Part shown: positions 24,942-33,600 of the stretch, one piece after another
How positions within the stretch are numbered: the first letter of the stretch is position 1
How the letters are laid out: the number at the start of each line of letters is the position of its first letter
IMG/VR virus record: IMGVR_UViG_3300046006_005870
Coordinates: 1-40,959 of that record
Source: a virus
Length of the DNA: 40,959 nt
Direction: 5' to 3' (one strand)
Made by a program: the position numbers and the translations under genes
The notes under the pieces: model-generated
Database searches by the model: none
What the model was told of the DNA's origin: nothing
What the model saw: only the letters and a program-made list of their open reading frames with translations

Positions 24942-25523
24942 GCCTTTCTCCGGACTGTCAACACCTGCGCTGAACATGCCGCCCGGATTGGCCGCTGGAC
25001 TGGCCACCAGATCGGTGCTCACCAGCTCTGTGCAGCGTGCATGTTTGGTAGTGCCCGGTTTCAGGGTCACCTTGCGCCCGCCTGCCGCCAGTGTGTAATC
25101 CGTCTTGGTCTTTTCATCATGGAAGATGGTCTCCCCATCCGCCGTCTCCGGCTCCCCGCGAAAGGCCACAGACAGGCCCACGCTGTTCGGCATCCGCTCC
25201 GCCATTTCCAGCAGATGTTCCGTGGTCGCATACGTGCGCAGCAGATGCCAGTCACCGCGCACCTTGTCGCCATCGATGCGGAAGTTGGTCAGGAAACCAT
25301 TCACCGCATCCACACCACTGCCGTGATTGGTCTTCACCGGCACCTGGCCCATTTTTTTGGCGCAGAGGTAGATTTGTTTCAGCGTCTTGCCGTCCACCTC
25401 CAGCCCATGACCCTTGGCCGTCAGGCCACCAGTAATCATGCTCACGCCGCTGATCACGGCATTCTCTGCATCCACGGCACCATCGGCACCGAACGTCTCA
25501 AATGTGTATAGGGGTTTGCTCAT
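24195..25523 (-). CDS. Prohead protease fused to scaffold
   Basis: This encodes 442 residues. Residues 1-190 look like a prohead protease of the herpesvirus-assemblin fold: candidate His67 in TNHGSG and Ser118 in PNSVGLSVAF. The protein then continues with a Pro/Ser linker, a helical region and a Gly-Glu repeat (GEGEGEGEGE...), then long charged helices (EQTMFAAIEAKQDELITRF) typical of scaffolds. An internal start inside the gene makes the scaffold alone. It directs shell assembly and is cleaved by the protease. A variant ATTGAC box is 17 bases upstream. Confidence 0.8.
   Translation of the reverse strand: MSKPLYTFETFGADGAVDAENAVISGVSMITGGLTAKGHGLEVDGKTLKQIYLCAKKMGQVPVKTNHGSGVDAVNGFLTNFRIDGDKVRGDWHLLRTYATTEHLLEMAERMPNSVGLSVAFRGEPETADGETIFHDEKTKTDYTLAAGGRKVTLKPGTTKHARCTELVSTDLVASPAANPGGMFSAGVDSPEKGMAKTTESNPTPAAEPTLADVMNAINGINQRIEAIEAGGQNDDEPELSDEEVQELIDNGTLVEDGEGGLMLAEEAGEGEGEGEGEGEGEGEGEHEAAEAHALSRNDPIHYFEARCNKLEAMLLGEKQAKKKQAEQTMFAAIEAKQDELITRFEEAQAENVALRELVAEYQSGRQVKLSASGESIMFDQSGEVEGGTNFERRVAAKFADLRKSQPILSEFSAKAEAMKFAIATYPADYTAHQKKMGITTL
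24667..24719 (-). repeat. Gly-Glu coding hexamer tract
   Basis: Repeats of a 6-bp unit (CCTTCG/CCTTCA type on the plus strand) encode alternating Gly and Glu in the protease/scaffold. The tract is prone to length change in whole hexamers, so the frame is kept. Confidence 0.85.
24957..24962 (-). promoter_or_regulatory. GTTGAC box before nested scaffold start
   Basis: GTTGAC, 15 bases, then the internal ATG at 24941. The box lies in the protease coding region and codes for Val-Asp. Confidence 0.5.
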
Positions 25524-25549
25524 CGCAAAACCCCGCCCCTGTCAATCCT

Positions 25550-26536
25550 TCACGCGCCGCGCCGCATCTCCCGTTGCAGCATCGACCCACGCCCGGAAGC
25601 CTTTTCAGCCCCCCCCTGCATGAAGCCCTTGCCACGTCCGCCACTGGACTTGTTCACCAGCGCCGCACGCAGATCCCGCAGCTTGCCACCCGCCACCTTG
25701 AGTCCCTTGCTGGCCAGCTTGCGCCCGCCGCCTGTGCCACCCAGCAGCCCCGCACCCGCCAGCGCCGCCGCACCTGCGCCCACCGCCAGCGACTTCTTGC
25801 CATACGCCTGCCGCATCGTCACCGGATCTGCCCCACCCGTCGCCGCCCCCACAAACTGCCCGTCACCATCACGGGTGCGGTCGGAGAATTTGATCACCTT
25901 GCCATCTGGCTGAACCCTCCACAAGCCACGACCCTTCTTGTCCACCTTTGGCTCATGGCTTGTTTTGCGGATGTTGTTATTCTTCCTCAACAGCCGATCA
26001 ATCCCAGCACCTGCCATCGGAATTAGATTGCTTAAATGATCATCAGCAGGCGTGGGAAGAAAAAGCGGGATGCTGGCATAAGTAGCCGCATTGCGTTTCA
26101 AATGCGCCAGCACACCACGCTCCTTCTGCACTCCATCATGAGTGTTCATGTAACCACCCGCAAACTCCGTCACCTCACCCCGCGCATTCAGCATCAGGGT
26201 TTTGGCAGCGCCGGGTTTGCCAGCCTTGGCCAGCACCTTGGCCCCGGCCTGCGGGTCAAAGCTGCGGATCTCGACATCCATGCCATACTTCTTTTTGCCA
26301 TCACGCTGGTTCATGTTGCGGCCGGTGATTTTGTATTCCACCAGCGCCGTGCCCGTCTCCGGCAGCGCCATGACATCATCCTTCACCCGATTCACATACA
26401 GATTCGGATACTGAATCTTCGGTGCTTTGGAATCACTCAGACTCGGCATGCAGCCATAACTGTCGTCATAAGTGTAACCAAGATCCAGTTTTTCAAACTG
26501 AGTCAGCAGCCGTGAGAGTCGGGAGAAGGAGGTCAT
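25550..26536 (-). CDS. Membrane-type virion protein, related to neighbours
   Basis: This encodes 328 residues. The frame is open to 26728, but the ATG at 26536 follows a pyrimidine leader and the upstream gene ends at 26577, so 26536 is chosen. It begins with the LTQFEKLD motif also seen in the giant protein. Later come KFSDRTRDGDGQF and a Gly/Ala-rich span (LAVGAGAAALAGAGLLGG), then a basic tail. The motif-then-Gly-span order recurs in two adjacent proteins. Likely a head-internal or ejected protein; no enzyme motif seen. Confidence 0.6.
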   Translation of the reverse strand: MTSFSRLSRLLTQFEKLDLGYTYDDSYGCMPSLSDSKAPKIQYPNLYVNRVKDDVMALPETGTALVEYKITGRNMNQRDGKKKYGMDVEIRSFDPQAGAKVLAKAGKPGAAKTLMLNARGEVTEFAGGYMNTHDGVQKERGVLAHLKRNAATYASIPLFLPTPADDHLSNLIPMAGAGIDRLLRKNNNIRKTSHEPKVDKKGRGLWRVQPDGKVIKFSDRTRDGDGQFVGAATGGADPVTMRQAYGKKSLAVGAGAAALAGAGLLGGTGGGRKLASKGLKVAGGKLRDLRAALVNKSSGGRGKGFMQGGAEKASGRGSMLQREMRRGA

Positions 26537-26576
26537 GAGGGAGGAAGGAGGAAGGATGAAGGATGGAGGATGAACC
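26537..26576 (-). promoter_or_regulatory. Pyrimidine leader (TTCATCCTT type)
   Basis: The minus strand reads almost pure C/T (TTCATCCTTCC repeats) directly before the ATG. The same tract lies before the plus-strand GTG starts at 34787 and 40616. No Shine-Dalgarno sequence is seen. Confidence 0.55.
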
Positions 26577-27386
26577 TTACTTGAGCCTGCCCGCGACTTT
26601 ACGCAGACCGAGCGCACCCTTGATTTTGCGCAGGGCTGGCTCGGCATGATAAGATGCTTGAGCCATGCCTTTTTTAAGACCGCGCTTTCCTGCCTGCATG
26701 CCACTGGTGACGGCATCGCCGTAAGCATTGGCGCGGGTCGGAGTGAATCCGTATTTCTTCTTGGCCGCGCTCATGATGGCGTGGTCACCTACAAAAGCAC
26801 CCCCACCGACAGCTATTGCCCCGGCACCGATCCGCGCAGCTTTTTTCTTGCGCTCATCGTCACCCACCAAATGCTTCATAGTGGAACCAAACTCCACCAG
26901 CACGTCATCCAACTGCGCTTCGAGTTCCACCAAACGCTGCGCCGCACCAAAGCGCACGCCTTTCAGGGCTGCCAGAGCCGCCTTACCCACACCCATGCCG
27001 GGTTTCTTCCAACCCAGGCCCGCAGTGCCAGCACGCGCACCCTGATAAGCACCCTTGACGTTCTTGCCGTAGGTCGCCGCACGGGCCGCACCGGCAGCGC
27101 CAGCCGTCTTCACCTTGTCCAGCGCCTCATTGCCCACGGCTTTGTAGGCATCACCGGCGCGCACCGGACCAGCGGCAGCACCGCGTTGCATCACGCTGCG
27201 ATGTCCGGCATAACCGGCACCACCCAGCACGCCCGCAGCGACAATCCCACCACCGACACGGCGGTTGCGCTTTTCACGCTGCTGCTGCTGCCATGGGTAT
27301 TCCCCGGTGGCATTGGCTGCCAGGGCAAATTGGTTGAGTGCCCCGTTGAGACGGGAGGAGAGTTGAATGAGTTGGCGTGTTTTCAT
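26577..27386 (-). CDS. Gly/Ala-rich membrane-type virion protein
   Basis: This encodes 269 residues. NQFALAANATGEY near residue 18 is another copy of the F-x motif, followed by basic QQQQREKRNRR and a glycine-zipper span (VGGGIVAAGVLGGAGYAG). A second span (IGAGAIAVGGGAFVG) lies near 190, and a basic helical C-terminus follows. The sequence is rich in small residues with clusters of Lys/Arg, like ejected internal proteins. Same gene group as the giant upstream protein; function unknown. Confidence 0.6.
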   Translation of the reverse strand: MKTRQLIQLSSRLNGALNQFALAANATGEYPWQQQQREKRNRRVGGGIVAAGVLGGAGYAGHRSVMQRGAAAGPVRAGDAYKAVGNEALDKVKTAGAAGAARAATYGKNVKGAYQGARAGTAGLGWKKPGMGVGKAALAALKGVRFGAAQRLVELEAQLDDVLVEFGSTMKHLVGDDERKKKAARIGAGAIAVGGGAFVGDHAIMSAAKKKYGFTPTRANAYGDAVTSGMQAGKRGLKKGMAQASYHAEPALRKIKGALGLRKVAGRLK

Positions 27387-27424
27387 GGAAAAAGTGTGTC
27401 TGTCAGTTTGGGTGAAGTTGTCAA

Positions 27425-30400
27425 TTAAGCCGCTGCCCCAGCGGAGGGTTTGGGCATGAATCGAATGTTGGACGGTGGCGACCCACCGGCGGCCGCCCGC
27501 TTCTTGTGCACGGCTTGCAGCGCCTTGCGGATCTTGGCTCGCTCAGCCTGCACCGCCCGCTCTGTGGCAGTGACCAGTTTCTTGCCGCCCAGCTTGTGCA
27601 TGACCGCTGCACTCAGGCCCGTGCCGGCCAGTGCCGCACCCGCCCAGAGCTTGCGTTCGTTGTCGATCTTTTCATACCACTCCTTCGGCCTGCGATCACG
27701 GCCCTGACTGCCCGGTGCAAACACCCGCGCCGAACGGCCCCGCGCATCCCGCAGATCCCAGCCAGCATCCAGTGGATCACTGAACCGGGTGACCTTGCCC
27801 AAATACGCCGCCAGATTCAAAGATGGCGTGTCGCCTCCCTTGACTGGCCTGCTGGCCTTGGGTTTGACCACCTTGAGCTTGGAGCCCTTGATGCGTGCCT
27901 TCGCCTCTTTGGCATCCTTGGCCAGCTTGGCTGCCAGAGCTTTGGCCTCTTCCTCGATCATGGCGCTGGTGCTCTGCGGTTTGCCCGTCATCGCCGCAGC
28001 ATGGGCTGTGCCCTTGTCTGGAAAGGTGTCTGGAAAGACTTTGTTCACGGCATCCTTGCCCTTGATTTTCAGTCCCTCAACTCCGCGCTGCAGTTTCGGG
28101 AACTTGCGGTAAGCCAAACCAGTGGCCAGAATGGCCCCGCCTGCCACAAGCTGATTGCGCTTGCGCTGGAACCATGGCTTTTCCCACTCACGCTTTTTCT
28201 CGCGACCCCAGGCATCCTTCTCACGCTTGTCGCCGCGCAGATGCTTGACTGCATCATGCGCCAGACCGCCGCCGCGCTCCGACACCATGCGCACAGTATT
28301 GGCCTTGCGCATGATGCTGCGCCCAATCTGCCCCGTGGTGGCTTCCAGCGGATTGTCCTCGATGTCTTTCATGCTGGCATGGATCTTGCTCACGGTCTCC
28401 GGCGCGAACTTGCGTGCGCCTGATTCATGATCCGCCAACTGCCGCCGCAGGCGATGGTATTCGTTCACATCCTTTTTGCGGTAGCCCTTGGATTTGCCGA
28501 TGAAACTGTCCCAGGAGTCCATGTAGCGGCTGCTGTGCAGGTCAGCCTGCTGCTCACTGCTGCCAAACTTACGCAGCACACGCAGATCCCCCATCTCCTG
28601 CTGCTTGCGGCCAATCATGCCACCCGCTGCACCGCCGATGGCTGGCATGCCGTTTTCCACGGCATACGCACCAGCACGCGCCCGACGCTTGGCCCACTTG
28701 CCCAGCGGCTTTTCAGGATTCCGTTTTAACAGCGTCCGGTAAAGCGGTGCCCGCACCTTGCCGCCCAGCATCGCCCCCGCCACCGTGCCCACCGCGGCCC
28801 CGATGATATTGAACTGCGTCAGCTTCATCTGGCCTTCCGGCCCGACTTGCAGCAGCCGGATTTTCTTGCCGATGCGCACCACCTTCTGCGCCCAGCCTGG
28901 TGCTGGCGCTGCCGCAGCACTGCGCTTCCCGCGCCGGAATGCCCCGCGCACCTTGGCCTGATAGCGTTTCGGCTCACGCAGCGGTTGTGTCAGATCCCCA
29001 TACACCCGCCCGACATCCGCACTGATGCGGGTGGCATGGCGCACGTTCGTCGTCGTTGCCTTCATGTCCTTCACGGTCGGTGCCACCGCCTTCACCACCT
29101 TGTGTCCCTGATGCACCAGATAACCCGCCCCAGCCGTCGCCGCCGCCGCTCCACCGAGCACGGCGATGTCACGCGCACGGCTCAGCTTGTCACGCTTCGG
29201 TGCGGTTTCAAACTGCGTCAGCTTCCGCCCATCCGCCCACAGCTTGATCTGGCCGATCTTCTTGGCCCCGACCGCAATCTTGCGACCCGCCTTGGCAATG
29301 CCGCGATTCATCGACGCCGCTGGCTGCACGGCATCGTTCACCGTGCCCAGGGTTTCTTTGGTGCTAATCGCCGCCTTGCGCCAGCTCTTGCCAATCTTGC
29401 CCGCCTGACGCAGCCCGACATTCGCCCGCGCCAGGGTGCGGCGCACGGCAGGCGTCAGCTCCGTCACCGCCTTCTGCCCCTGCTTATAAAGCTTGTGCCC
29501 GCCGTAGCCCGCGCCACCGATCAAGCCCAGCACGCCCACATCCTTCGCCAGCCCCAGCTTGTCCCGCAGATCCCGCGTGCGATTGCGTGAGGGGTCAGCG
29601 AACGCCGTCAGGCTCAAACGCGCCGACATCTCTTTGAGCTTTTCATTCCGCGCCTTGCGTTCCTTCCATGCCTTCTTCGCATAGACACCGCTGCCAGCCA
29701 GCATCGCCGCGCCACCAACTGCCAAGCCCGCACCGGCGGCAGCACGCTTGGGGTGCAGTTTGATATACTGTTTCCATTCCTTCATCGACATCCCCTTGTA
29801 ATGCTTTGAGCCAACGCGGTAGGATTCCGGTGCTTTGTTCTTCATCACTTTGGTGCGGTCTTTCAGCATGAAGGAAGCAACTGGATCAAGCAGTTGATCA
29901 ACCTCTGGATTCGGCATCAAATTTTTCTGCAATCCTTTCCGCCACAGCGGCATGCGATACTTCAAAACGGTGCCTTTGTGCCGATGCGTGAGCGGCATGA
30001 GGTCACGTCCTAGTTTTTTACGCACCGCCGTAACCACAGCCTTTCCCATCCCTTTGCCGCTATCCTTGGCGTCCATGATCTTTTTGACATCTTCGGCGCT
30101 CAGTGGGCGTCCGCCTTCCTTTAGCCAGGCACTTTGAGCGGCATACTGGCCCGCTCCATTCATGCCTTTTTCATGGGACAAGAAAGCACCCTTGCGCGTC
30201 TTTTTGAGCATGTCGGCCTTGTTGCCGCCAAACGGATTAAACGACTCCTTCCCACCGCCCATGATCACATCCGAAATTCCGTGAGTCTTCGCACGGTCCG
30301 CTGATTTCAGCCCTGTTTTCTGGATATTCTTCGCGGAGGCTTTGTCCGTGCCATGATACAAAGTTGTGCGGCCAGTTAGTCTGTCCCGCCCCTCACGCAC

Positions 30401-31255
30401 CAGCTTTTGACCAACCAAGCCACCGCCGATCACCAGTTGGGCATCCCTCACCGTTTTCGATTTTGCTTCAGCATTTTGGTGCTGGCCTTCAAGTTTTTTA
30501 GCCTCGTCAGGCGTAACGCTGCCGATCAAAGCTTTCCACTTAGCCTTCTTCGGATCTGAGTTGGTGGCCCGTGTGCCTCGATCTGGGTTTGAGCGCATGG
30601 ACAGAAACCCAAACTCCGTGGTCTTCCCTGTGCTCAACCGTGCCGGGGTCAGATCCAGCACGTTCAGGCTGCTGGTGATCGCGCCGCGCTCGGCTTTCGC
30701 CAAAAAGTGATGCCCGTCCACAATGCGGTCGTTCATGAGCAGGATGTATTTGCTGCCGCCCTTGATCTTGCCCATCACCTCTTCCCGTGCCCGACTGGCG
30801 CGCAGGGTGCCCAATGCTTTGCGTGCCGACTTCAAATTTTCGGCATCCGCTTTGCCGATCAGTTCCGCCACCGTCATACCGTAATGCACCAGCGGCGTGC
30901 CTGCCTTGGCATCGACAAAGCGCGTCACTTCGCCCTGCACTTCTTTGGGCAGGGATTTGAAGACCATGTCTTCAATGAAGGCGCTGAATTTCCAGTCACC
31001 ACCCGTGGCCACACTGTCCACGGTCTCACTGCGCTTGCCTTTGTTGGTGGCTCCCAGCACCGCGCCAGCCACTCCGCCTGCCCGTGCGCCATGCACGGTC
31101 ATGGTGCGCCGCCGTGTGCGCAGCAGACGCTGCAATGCCTTGGGAATTTTATGCTTCCCATCCAGCACCATGCTGCCGAGATAAGCCCCGGCCGTGCCGG
31201 TGATGAGTGCATTGCGCGCGCGGTCGCCGCCGGAAATTTTGGAGTTGTCAGCCAT
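27425..31255 (-). CDS. Giant virion-type protein with ParB-like and ADP-ribosyltransferase-like regions
   Basis: This encodes 1276 residues. The ATG at 31255 has a GTTGAC box exactly 14 bases upstream; a GTG at 31264 is the alternative. Residues about 118-205 resemble the ParB/sulfiredoxin fold, with NDRIVDGHHFLAK at 175-187. Residues 297-372 resemble ADP-ribosyltransferases: TTLYHGTDKASA, then GAFLSHEKGMNGAGQYA; a catalytic Glu cannot be placed with certainty. From about 500 to the end, basic stretches alternate with Gly/Ala-rich hydrophobic spans (near 504-526, 571-586, 696-716 and 814-832, and two near the C-terminus). It lies between portal and scaffold genes, so packaging into the head and ejection are plausible. 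Confidence 0.68.
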   Translation of the reverse strand: MADNSKISGGDRARNALITGTAGAYLGSMVLDGKHKIPKALQRLLRTRRRTMTVHGARAGGVAGAVLGATNKGKRSETVDSVATGGDWKFSAFIEDMVFKSLPKEVQGEVTRFVDAKAGTPLVHYGMTVAELIGKADAENLKSARKALGTLRASRAREEVMGKIKGGSKYILLMNDRIVDGHHFLAKAERGAITSSLNVLDLTPARLSTGKTTEFGFLSMRSNPDRGTRATNSDPKKAKWKALIGSVTPDEAKKLEGQHQNAEAKSKTVRDAQLVIGGGLVGQKLVREGRDRLTGRTTLYHGTDKASAKNIQKTGLKSADRAKTHGISDVIMGGGKESFNPFGGNKADMLKKTRKGAFLSHEKGMNGAGQYAAQSAWLKEGGRPLSAEDVKKIMDAKDSGKGMGKAVVTAVRKKLGRDLMPLTHRHKGTVLKYRMPLWRKGLQKNLMPNPEVDQLLDPVASFMLKDRTKVMKNKAPESYRVGSKHYKGMSMKEWKQYIKLHPKRAAAGAGLAVGGAAMLAGSGVYAKKAWKERKARNEKLKEMSARLSLTAFADPSRNRTRDLRDKLGLAKDVGVLGLIGGAGYGGHKLYKQGQKAVTELTPAVRRTLARANVGLRQAGKIGKSWRKAAISTKETLGTVNDAVQPAASMNRGIAKAGRKIAVGAKKIGQIKLWADGRKLTQFETAPKRDKLSRARDIAVLGGAAAATAGAGYLVHQGHKVVKAVAPTVKDMKATTTNVRHATRISADVGRVYGDLTQPLREPKRYQAKVRGAFRRGKRSAAAAPAPGWAQKVVRIGKKIRLLQVGPEGQMKLTQFNIIGAAVGTVAGAMLGGKVRAPLYRTLLKRNPEKPLGKWAKRRARAGAYAVENGMPAIGGAAGGMIGRKQQEMGDLRVLRKFGSSEQQADLHSSRYMDSWDSFIGKSKGYRKKDVNEYHRLRRQLADHESGARKFAPETVSKIHASMKDIEDNPLEATTGQIGRSIMRKANTVRMVSERGGGLAHDAVKHLRGDKREKDAWGREKKREWEKPWFQRKRNQLVAGGAILATGLAYRKFPKLQRGVEGLKIKGKDAVNKVFPDTFPDKGTAHAAAMTGKPQSTSAMIEEEAKALAAKLAKDAKEAKARIKGSKLKVVKPKASRPVKGGDTPSLNLAAYLGKVTRFSDPLDAGWDLRDARGRSARVFAPGSQGRDRRPKEWYEKIDNERKLWAGAALAGTGLSAAVMHKLGGKKLVTATERAVQAERAKIRKALQAVHKKRAAAGGSPPSNIRFMPKPSAGAAA

Positions 31256-31269
31256 GTTGGCCACTCCAC

Positions 31270-31275
31270 GTCAAC
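31270..31275 (-). promoter_or_regulatory. GTTGAC box before giant-protein start
   Basis: GTTGAC with 14 bases to the ATG at 31255; it decides against the in-frame GTG at 31264. Confidence 0.5.
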
Positions 31276-31283
31276 TTGGCAGC

Positions 31284-31505
31284 CTACTGCACCTTCCAAG
31301 CTTCAATCCGCTGATGCACGAACACCTGCCGCCCCAGCCGCAGACTCATGGCCTCATGCCAGACATAAGTCTCCCCCTTGATGATGACCCGCCGCGCAAA
31401 CGGCGGATCACTGCCCGGCTCACTCGCTGCCACCAGGGCAAATTCAGCCCCATCCTGCGCGCCACCATAGCACACGCCCAGATTGGATTTCACCCCGGCA
31501 CTCAT
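31284..31505 (-). CDS. Small hypothetical head-region protein
   Basis: This encodes 73 residues, mostly beta (ARRVIIKGETYVWHEAM), with a single Cys and a basic C-terminal half. Its start lies just after the stop of the SSB-tail protein gene. It is of the size of phage head-completion or stabilisation proteins. No family recognised. Confidence 0.55.
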   Translation of the reverse strand: MSAGVKSNLGVCYGGAQDGAEFALVAASEPGSDPPFARRVIIKGETYVWHEAMSLRLGRQVFVHQRIEAWKVQ

Positions 31506-31507
31506 GA

Positions 31508-31852
31508 TCAGAAGGGAATGTCGTCGCCCTCACTCGGTGCCGCCGTATTCATCGGCCCCGTCTCTGCCGGTGTCGCTGGTTTGGCCCGGCTCGATGCCCC
31601 ACGGCCATTGTCGATGCCGAACAATTTCACCCGCGCCGAGCTGGTGCCCTTTTCCATCTGGCCCCGTGCCAGTGTGGCCAGCACGGGATTGAGCGCATCC
31701 ACATGCAGACGCACCTCCGTCCATTCATTGCCTGCATTGTCCTGAAACACCATGAGCACGCCCAGCTCACGGTATTCAATGGTCGCCTTCTGAGCGCCCT
31801 GTTTCATGTAACTGCCCACGGGCAGACAAAGTCGATGTGTGATCTCAGCCAT
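31508..31852 (-). CDS. Small protein with SSB-like acidic tail
   Basis: This encodes 114 residues. The last residues EGDDIPF match the acidic tip of single-stranded-DNA-binding proteins, where Asp-Asp-Ile-Pro-Phe docks host repair proteins. The body has strands (KATIEYRELGVLMVF, TEVRLHVDALN) that might form an OB-like barrel, then a Ser/Ala/Pro-rich linker of about 30 residues before the tip, as SSB has. The usual SSB N-terminal signature is not seen. It is encoded among head genes, not with replication genes, which is unexpected. Confidence 0.55.
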   Translation of the reverse strand: MAEITHRLCLPVGSYMKQGAQKATIEYRELGVLMVFQDNAGNEWTEVRLHVDALNPVLATLARGQMEKGTSSARVKLFGIDNGRGASSRAKPATPAETGPMNTAAPSEGDDIPF

Positions 31853-31878
31853 CTTGGTTTTTTTGGGTTGTTTGGTTG

Positions 31879-33600
31879 TTATTGGTTCGGGATGATTTGC
31901 TCTGCTTCGGCCAAGTCCATGCCGTAGCTCGCCACCAGCACCGTCACTGCCTGTTCGCGAGTCAACTCGCCCGTGTTCAGTTTTTTCATGATGTCCAGCA
32001 GACCCTTGACCGCGTCCTTGCCATGCGCTGCCGCCAGACCGGCCGGTGGGGCAGGGGAGTCCATCGGCATCTGCTCCGGTGCATTTTCATCCAGCACAGG
32101 CTGCTCTGCGTCCGGCTCTCCCCGTGTCTGCATGGCTGCCAGCAGTTGTGTCGCATTCGGGAACCGCTCGCTTTGCAGTTCGATCGGCACGCCGCTCTCC
32201 GCCGCCACTTCCTGCCGGATGGTCATTTCACGGGCCTGTGATTTGCACAGCTCTTCAAAGTCACCGCCCAGCTTGCCCTCGACCAGATCACTCAGGCTGA
32301 TGGCCCCGACTTCCAGCAACTGCAAATCTGCCGACGTATCATGGCCCACATCACCCGTGATCTCCGCGCCAAAGTTCCACTTGCCCGCACCGCGTTTCGG
32401 ATGCTGGCGGATGTCTTTGTTCGCCACCCCGCGCCGCAGCACTCGCACCACCACTTCTTCCAGCAGCTTCCGCCGCATCAGTTCACGGAAATGCTTCAAG
32501 GTGCGCATGACCTGGTTCACCTCGATGCGTGCCGTGACCCCACCCAGCATGGCCAGATTCCAGATGAAGCCAAACGGCATGTCCAGCTTCACCGAGAACT
32601 CACGGATCTTGTTCTCATAATACGCCATGTAGGCACCGTTTGGCCGGTTTGGCGGATTCTGGAAAACAATGTCATCCCCCTCCGGCAACCGCTGGATGAT
32701 GCCGCTCTTCATCTCCATCTTGTTCACGCCATCCGCTCCCTTGCCATCCCAGGCCGAGCCGGACTTGCTGCTGTAGGGATTGTTGGATTTCAGGAACCCG
32801 GCAAAGCTGGCGGCAAACTTGGCGGCATCCATCTCCGATTGATCCAGCTCCTTGAGGTCTCGCGGCACTGTCAGCGCCCCGCCCGCCCAGCAGATGCCCC
32901 GTGTCTGGTCAATCCGCTCCGCATCCATCAGCAGCACAAAATCAGACGGCACCACCTCCTGATCAAAGTCATACTGGTTGTTCCGGTTCCGCTTGTAAAT
33001 CTTGTATCCGGTGACCTCGCCGTGCTCACCCAGCTTCACGCCGCGCACTTCATTGTTGCCCTGATTGCCCGCCTGATTCGGATCACCAATGCGGTCGGCC
33101 TCGATCCCCTGCAGTTTCAGTTCACCGCCTTCATCGACAAAATGCACGCCCACATCCCCATCCCGCAGCATGGAGCGCAGGTAAAGCTGGCACAGCTTGG
33201 TGAAATCATGCTGGCCCTTGTAATCGCAATTCTTCTGCCAGTTCTCAAAGTAGGCCTCATATTCGGCATCCAGCGCACTGTCACCCGTGCGGCTCTGCCA
33301 CTTGATCGTGCCCAGCGAGTAGCGCGTCGTCCGGCTCAGCACCCCGTTCCACAGCGGTGAATTGCGCTCCAGATCCCGGCTCTCCCACATCAGCTTCACC
33401 ACATCCAGCGACATGCGCGGATTCTCCGGTGATCCATTCCGCCCTGGCGTGCCCCCGCTGGTGCCACGCCTGCCATCCCCGCTCACCCCGTCGTATCCAA
33501 ATTGAGTCAGCATCTGCCGCGCATGACCGCGCTCCAGCGCCATGGTCGGTGACACATACGAAATGACTTTTTCTAACAGGTTGAGTGTTGGCTTTCCCAT
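31879..33600 (-). CDS. Portal protein, lambda gpB type
   Basis: This encodes 573 residues. The sequence fits lambda-type portals: LRSMLRDGDVGVHFVDEGG with EADRIGDP (wing and clip region), a long helical stem, and the EVNQVMRTLKHFRELMRRKLLEEVV tract. Length is normal for the family (about 500-600). It forms the dodecameric DNA channel at the head vertex. GTTGAC lies exactly 14 bases before the ATG, inside the overlapping upstream gene, where it encodes Val-Asp. The C-terminal 50 residues are Pro/Ala-rich. Confidence 0.85.
   Translation of the reverse strand: MGKPTLNLLEKVISYVSPTMALERGHARQMLTQFGYDGVSGDGRRGTSGGTPGRNGSPENPRMSLDVVKLMWESRDLERNSPLWNGVLSRTTRYSLGTIKWQSRTGDSALDAEYEAYFENWQKNCDYKGQHDFTKLCQLYLRSMLRDGDVGVHFVDEGGELKLQGIEADRIGDPNQAGNQGNNEVRGVKLGEHGEVTGYKIYKRNRNNQYDFDQEVVPSDFVLLMDAERIDQTRGICWAGGALTVPRDLKELDQSEMDAAKFAASFAGFLKSNNPYSSKSGSAWDGKGADGVNKMEMKSGIIQRLPEGDDIVFQNPPNRPNGAYMAYYENKIREFSVKLDMPFGFIWNLAMLGGVTARIEVNQVMRTLKHFRELMRRKLLEEVVVRVLRRGVANKDIRQHPKRGAGKWNFGAEITGDVGHDTSADLQLLEVGAISLSDLVEGKLGGDFEELCKSQAREMTIRQEVAAESGVPIELQSERFPNATQLLAAMQTRGEPDAEQPVLDENAPEQMPMDSPAPPAGLAAAHGKDAVKGLLDIMKKLNTGELTREQAVTVLVASYGMDLAEAEQIIPNQ

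Noticed and set aside
23967-25511. 514-codon plus-strand open frame
   Set aside because: It is antisense of the protease/scaffold gene; low-complexity Phe/Leu tracts mirror the Gly-Glu repeat.
32341-33360. 339-codon plus-strand open frame
   Set aside because: It is antisense of the portal gene; no motif and no plausible start context.
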